Shown: positions 6,022-8,884 of the stretch, piece after piece
Numbering within the stretch: position 1 is the first letter of the stretch
How the letters are laid out: every line of letters starts with the position of its first letter
Assembly: GCA_964531735.1 (NCBI GenBank)
Contig: CAZHGD010000234.1
Coordinates: 1 to 8,884, forward strand
Direction of reading: 5' to 3'
DNA: 8,884 nt
DNA from: CAZHGD01 sp964531735
Lineage (GTDB): Bacteria; Armatimonadota; UBA10988
Notes under the pieces: generated by a model
Databases searched by the model: none
The model's input: the letters and a program-made list of their open reading frames with translations, nothing else
What the model was told of the DNA's origin: nothing
Translations under genes and position numbers: made by a program

Positions 6022-7409
6022 GGACCGGGCGAACGGCGACCCTACTCCCTGGCCCCCGGCCCGCAAGCGGGGGTGGTCTGGTTGGCCGCGCGACGGCCAC
6101 CCCACCCCCCAGCCCCCTCCCCGCCCGCGGGGAGGGGGTGGCGCCGAGGCCGATCCGCGGCGGCGAGGCTTCTCGCCGCGGGCGGCCTGGTGGGCCGGGG
6201 GTAGGGCTGCCGTTCGTCTTCCTACTGCTCTGTCTCGCCCCCGCCGTCGCCGATGATCTGCCTGACCGCGCGCGGGCCGCGATGCGGACCGCCACGTTGT
6301 GGATGGTGGGCCACGCCGCCCGGCAAGGCGGGTTCGCCGCGCGCTTCGACCCGCGTGACGGCCGGCGCTACGCCGAGAGCGAGCTGTCGGCGACCCAGAT
6401 CCTCGTCGCGCCAAACGGCACGGCCGCCGTCGGGCTGGTGTGGCTGGAGGCCTGGCAAGCCACGCGCGACCCGCTCTATCGCGATGCGGCGCTGGCCGCG
6501 GCGCGGGCGGTGGCCGATGCGCAGTTGGCGTCGGGCGGCTGGGGCGAACTCGCCGATCTCGGCGACGACCCGCCCTACCAGACGCGCCGTCGCCAGTTCC
6601 TGTCGCTGCCGCGCGGCCCGCGGACCGACCTGTCGCGGCTCGACCGCGACATCACCACCGAGGCGCTACGCTTGGTGCTGCGCGCCGGTCTGCTGACCGA
6701 TGACGCCGGCCTGCGGCAGGCGGTGGAGTATGCGCTGCGCGCGCTGCTCAACGCGCAGTTGGCCAACGGCGGCTGGCCCACGGCGCTGCCCGTGCCCGAC
6801 GACGACCGGCGCTTCGCGCATCTGGCCGGCAGCACCTGCGAGCTGATCGACGTGCTCGCCGAGGTAGCGCCGCTGCATCCGCTCGTGCGGCGCGCGGTGC
6901 TGCGCGGCGGCGATTTCCTCATCCAGAGCCGGCTGACTCAGCCCAGCGCCTGGGCCACCGCCTACGACACCGCCTGCCAGCCGCTGAGCGGCGCGCCAGC
7001 CGCTGCCGACGCAACGGCGAGCGCGGTGCGCGCGCTGCTGCGACTGCACGAGCTGACCGGCGAGCGCCGCTTCCTCGACGCCGTGGCGCCAACGCTGCCC
7101 TACGTGGCTCAGCAACCGGCGACGACCGAGCTGGTCGCCCGCGTGCGGGCGCGGCTCCGCCATCCGGGTCTGCCGTTGCGCGGCTACTCGCGCGAGGAGT
7201 TGGCGCGCCGCACGGCGGCTCGCGCGCAGGCGGTGGTCAACGCCGTCACCGGGCTGGACGGCGATGGCCGCTGGCTGGACGACGGCCAGGTGCTGACCTG
7301 GCGGTTCGTCGAACAAATCGGCCTGCTGGCCACCTACCTGCGCGAGTATGAGCCACTGCCCGAGTGGAGCGGCCCCGGCGACGGCCGGCCGCTACAGCAT
7401 CGGCGCTGA
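6018..7409 (+). CDS. Secreted alpha/alpha-toroid protein resembling pectate lyase family PL10, signal peptide interrupted by a repeat
   Basis: Starting at the ATG that overlaps the fucosidase stop (ATGA), the product has 463 residues. The hydrophobic signal core LPFVFLLLCLAPAVADD lies at residues 64-80, far from the Met, because residues of about 6-63 are encoded by a palindromic repeat. The mature part is helical with SELSATQILV (121-130), LASGGWG (170-176), LANGGWP (248-254), PSAWATAYD (309-317), then QPLSG and LLRLHELTGERRFLDAV (340-356). This order of GGW repeats followed by a WA-x-YD segment matches PL10-type pectate lyase-like proteins. I could not confirm the catalytic residues, so activity on pectin is inference. 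Other in-frame starts are GTG 6138 and CTG 6207, neither with a well-placed ribosome binding site. It ends 10 bases from the convergent rsgA stop. Confidence 0.72.
   Translation: MRTGRTATLLPGPRPASGGGLVGRATATPPPSPLPARGEGVAPRPIRGGEASRRGRPGGPGVGLPFVFLLLCLAPAVADDLPDRARAAMRTATLWMVGHAARQGGFAARFDPRDGRRYAESELSATQILVAPNGTAAVGLVWLEAWQATRDPLYRDAALAAARAVADAQLASGGWGELADLGDDPPYQTRRRQFLSLPRGPRTDLSRLDRDITTEALRLVLRAGLLTDDAGLRQAVEYALRALLNAQLANGGWPTALPVPDDDRRFAHLAGSTCELIDVLAEVAPLHPLVRRAVLRGGDFLIQSRLTQPSAWATAYDTACQPLSGAPAAADATASAVRALLRLHELTGERRFLDAVAPTLPYVAQQPATTELVARVRARLRHPGLPLRGYSREELARRTAARAQAVVNAVTGLDGDGRWLDDGQVLTWRFVEQIGLLATYLREYEPLPEWSGPGDGRPLQHRR
6034..6212. repeat. GC-rich palindromic repeat inside the N-terminal coding region of the PL10-like gene
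   Basis: The outer ends are imperfect inverted repeats: CGGCGACCCTACTCCC on the left and GGGGGTAGGGCTGCCG on the right. Inside are three hairpins: CCCGC-aa-GCGGG (6060-6071), a perfect 12-base-pair stem of CCCCCTCCCCGC with GCGGGGAGGGGG (6113-6138), and GCGGCGAG-gctt-CTCGCCGC (6160-6179). Motifs of the type PSPLPARGEG that it encodes are a familiar signature of dispersed palindromic elements in GC-rich bacterial genomes; this is recollection, not a search. The sequence differs from the inverted repeat at 4431-4628. The element keeps the lyase frame open throughout. Confidence 0.75.
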
Positions 7410-7417
7410 GCGCGCCG
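7401..7417. terminator. Small hairpin at the convergent 3' ends (weak terminator candidate)
   Basis: CGGCGC (7401-7406) pairs with GCGCCG (7412-7417) across a 5-base loop that contains the TGA stop of the PL10-like gene. It lies between two convergent stop codons and could serve both strands. There is no T-run on either side, so a classical intrinsic terminator is not supported. Confidence 0.3.
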
Positions 7418-7419
7418 GC

Positions 7420-8478
7420 TCACTTGCGTTTGAGCTTCTCGCCGAACATGTGGACCAGCCGCTGGCGCTCACGCCGGTCGGCCACATCGGCGAACCGTTT
7501 GCGGATGCCCGCCAGGCCCTCCTCCTCGCGGCGCAGGCTCTGGTACGAGGCCAGCCGCGCCGCCGACAGGCGACCTTGCCGCACGGCCTGCTTCACCGCG
7601 CAGCCCGGCTCGCCCTCGTGCGCGCAGTCGCCGAAGCGGCAATCGACCGCCAGTTCCTCGATGTCCTCGAAGGTCTCGCTGACGCCCTCTTCGGTCTGCC
7701 ACAGGCCCATCTCGCGCATGCCCGGTGTGTCGATGACCAGCGCGCCACTCGGCAGTCGGAACAGCTCGCGGTGCGTGGTGGTGTGCCGGCCTTTCGAGTC
7801 GCCCTCGCGCACCTCGGTGACGCGCTGGCGGCTCTCGCCGAGCCAGGCGTTGAGCAGCGTCGACTTGCCCACGCCGGACGAGCCCAGCAGCGCCAGCGTC
7901 ACCCCCGGCTGCTGGTAGTCGGCCAGCTCGTCGAGGCCGGTGCCGGCATGGACACTGACCACGTGCGCGGGCACGCCCGCGGCCACCGCGGCCACTTCGC
8001 GCCGGCGCGCCGCCGGGTCCGCGTCGCAGTCGGCCTTGGTGAGCACGATCACCGGCTGCGCGCCACTGTCCCAGGCAATGGCCAGGTAGCGCTCGACGCG
8101 GCTCAGCCGGTAGTTGCCGTCCAGACCGACGACCATCATCAGCGTGTCGAGGTTGGCCGCCACCGGCTGCGCTCGCGGGCGGCCCGGGCCGGGCTCGCGC
8201 CGCGTGACACAGGTTCGCCGCGGCAGCACCTCCTGCACCACCGCCTGCCCACCCGGCAGCCAGGCCACCCAGTCGCCCACCAACGGGCGCTCCTCGGGCG
8301 CCAGGTCGCCGCGCCGCAAGTGACCACACGCCACCGCTTCCATCTCACCCGTGGCGGTCCACAACACCAGGCGGTCGCGATGGACCGCCACCACACGGCC
8401 CGGTTGACACTGTCGCACCGGCGCCGCCGTCCAGATCTCGTCCCACCCCTGGTCCCAACCAATCGACTTCAGGTTCAT
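7420..8478 (-). CDS. rsgA: Ribosome small-subunit-dependent GTPase RsgA
   Basis: The 352-residue product is a circularly permuted GTPase that checks late 30S subunit maturation and releases assembly factors. The N-terminal OB fold covers about 25-115 (PLVGDWVAW at 65-73). The G motifs appear in permuted order: G4 TKAD (147-150), a SVHAGTGLDEL G5-like segment (175-185), G1 GSSGVGKST (199-207), G2 around GRHTTTHREL (230-239), and G3 DTPGM (250-254). The zinc site is Cys280, Cys285, His287 and Cys293 in CRFGDCAHEGEPGC. Length is normal. I chose the ATG at 8478 because the resulting MNLKSIGWD start is typical of the family; the frame runs back to a GTG at 8559 without a ribosome binding site. A weak GGGAAG precedes the chosen start. 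It is convergent with the lyase gene and preceded by a long leader. Confidence 0.95.
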   Translation of the reverse strand: MNLKSIGWDQGWDEIWTAAPVRQCQPGRVVAVHRDRLVLWTATGEMEAVACGHLRRGDLAPEERPLVGDWVAWLPGGQAVVQEVLPRRTCVTRREPGPGRPRAQPVAANLDTLMMVVGLDGNYRLSRVERYLAIAWDSGAQPVIVLTKADCDADPAARRREVAAVAAGVPAHVVSVHAGTGLDELADYQQPGVTLALLGSSGVGKSTLLNAWLGESRQRVTEVREGDSKGRHTTTHRELFRLPSGALVIDTPGMREMGLWQTEEGVSETFEDIEELAVDCRFGDCAHEGEPGCAVKQAVRQGRLSAARLASYQSLRREEEGLAGIRKRFADVADRRERQRLVHMFGEKLKRK

Positions 8479-8786
8479 CGTCTTCCCGTAGGGAGCACGA
8501 CCCAACCGCTCGTGCAACAGCCCGAACGACGGCCCCAACAGGCCGGGCGTGGCCGTCACGGAACGGACGGGGTCGGGCCGAACCGTCGCTCGGACGCGTT
8601 CGGTCTAGCTTGGGTCAAGCCGCCGCAGGGCCGCGGCGCGGGTCAACGCGGGAGTTGCCCCGCCCCAGCGGTCTGGGCGGTGGTGATAACGCTCGTGGCA
8701 GCCATCGTTGTCCTCTCCAAACCGGCCATGGGCCGAGGCAGGGGGGCCGCCACAGGCGACCCGGGTGGGTGATGAACGCTTCGCGC
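8479..8786 (-). other. Long structured leader upstream of rsgA
   Basis: About 300 bases lie between the predicted promoter start point (near 8780) and rsgA. Read on the minus strand, it holds several possible hairpins: a CGGCC-cat-GGCCG palindrome near 8725-8737, a stem at 8660-8680 (CCGCCCAG with CTGGGGCGG, one bulge), CGCCGC with GCGGCG just after the small ORF, and CCGAAC with GTTCGG at 8578-8603. Two TTGACCC direct repeats occur near 8640 and 8613. None matches a riboswitch class I know, and no intrinsic terminator with a U-run is seen. One small ORF is listed separately; otherwise there is no gene signal. Confidence 0.45.
8643..8705 (-). CDS. Possible small ORF (20 residues) in the rsgA leader
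   Basis: An ATG at 8705 opens a 20-codon frame ending in TGA at 8643-8645. A strong ribosome binding site, GGAGAGGA (8711-8718), ends five bases before the ATG, and the near-consensus promoter at 8787-8815 lies about 75 bases upstream of the start codon. The predicted peptide is rich in Ala and Thr, begins MAATSVITTA, ends QLPR, and has no clear membrane or export signal. A hairpin (8660-8680) lies inside its codons. It could be a true small protein, a leader peptide acting on rsgA, or chance. I rate the initiation signals as better than the coding evidence, which is too short to judge. Confidence 0.35.
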   Translation of the reverse strand: MAATSVITTAQTAGAGQLPR

Positions 8787-8815
8787 AGTATAGCCCCGCC
8801 GGTTCGGCATGGCAA
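8787..8815 (-). promoter_or_regulatory. Near-consensus sigma-70 promoter reading towards rsgA
   Basis: On the minus strand, TTGCCA (8815-8810) is followed by a 17-base spacer and TATACT (8792-8787). Both hexamers are close to TTGACA and TATAAT, and the spacer is ideal. This AT-containing pair stands out strongly in such GC-rich sequence. Transcription would start near 8780 and run through the small ORF and leader into rsgA. Confidence 0.65.
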
Positions 8816-8835
8816 GAGCAACCTGCGGCCCGCGA

Positions 8836-8884
8836 TCACGGCGCCGGCCGGATCACGGTCGGCCCCAGTTCGCCGTGCGCCACA
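8836..8884 (-). CDS. Possible C-terminal codons of an upstream minus-strand gene (partial)
   Basis: At the right edge a minus-strand frame is open from the window end to a TGA at 8836-8838, giving 15 residues that read VAHGELGPTVIRPAP. Third positions are almost all G or C, as in the neighbouring genes, but the background is equally GC-rich. It ends just before the promoter at 8787-8815, a natural place for a gene to end. The fragment is too short to identify. Confidence 0.25.
   Translation of the reverse strand, partial: VAHGELGPTVIRPAP

Noticed and set aside
4431..6212. Composite transposon or insertion sequence around the fucosidase gene
   Set aside because: The flanking elements are of different sequence types, no transposase is encoded, and no matching target duplications were seen.
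4447..6414. 655-codon open frame on the minus strand opposite the fucosidase gene
   Set aside because: It is the antisense shadow of a clear GH29 gene in GC-rich DNA; the translation is low-complexity Arg/Ala/Val-rich with no family features, and it spans both repeats.
8479..8559. Upstream GTG start for RsgA at 8559
   Set aside because: It has no ribosome binding site, and the family typically starts at the MNLKSIGW-like sequence encoded from 8478.
7348..8772. 474-codon plus-strand open frame
   Set aside because: It is antisense to rsgA, whose GTPase motifs and zinc site are complete.
8615..8839. 74-codon minus-strand open frame
   Set aside because: It would start at a GTG upstream of and across the promoter at 8787-8815, lacks a ribosome binding site and has no family features.

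Overview
This is a very GC-rich bacterial window, with third codon positions dominated by G and C. It looks like an environmental, polysaccharide-degrading bacterium. The mix of a GH29 fucosidase, a PL10-like secreted lyase and a very large secreted beta-rich protein would fit Planctomycetota, Armatimonadota, Verrucomicrobiota or a similar phylum. The sequence alone does not fix the phylum.

Left part (1-4358, all minus strand): four genes are chained by 4-base start/stop overlaps. In transcription order they are a minimal nucleotidyltransferase antitoxin (MntA, 4358-4065), a HEPN-domain toxin (HepT, 4068-3736), a 923-residue secreted multidomain protein of unknown function (3739-968), and a multi-pass membrane protein that runs off the left edge (971-1). 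The first two form a canonical HepT/MntA (MNT-HEPN, type VII) toxin-antitoxin module with all signature residues visible. It is unusual that this module appears to lead an operon continuing into a secreted protein and a membrane protein.

Middle part (4359-7409): a 370-base divergent intergenic region holds a long imperfect inverted repeat (arms about 80-87 bases). Reading rightwards there follow an alpha-L-fucosidase of family GH29 (4729-6021) and a secreted PL10-like lyase gene (6018-7409), joined by an ATGA overlap. A second palindromic element, of a different sequence type (about 6034-6212), sits inside the N-terminal coding part of the lyase gene. It appears to have split or extended its signal peptide while keeping the frame open.

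Right part (7410-8884): rsgA, the ribosome-assembly GTPase (8478-7420, minus), is convergent with the lyase gene and separated from it by only 10 bases. Upstream of rsgA is a roughly 350-base stretch with a near-consensus sigma-70 promoter (8787-8815), a structured leader, and a possible 20-residue small ORF with a strong ribosome binding site. The extreme right edge may carry the last codons of another minus-strand gene. No rRNA, tRNA, CRISPR array or transposase gene was seen.
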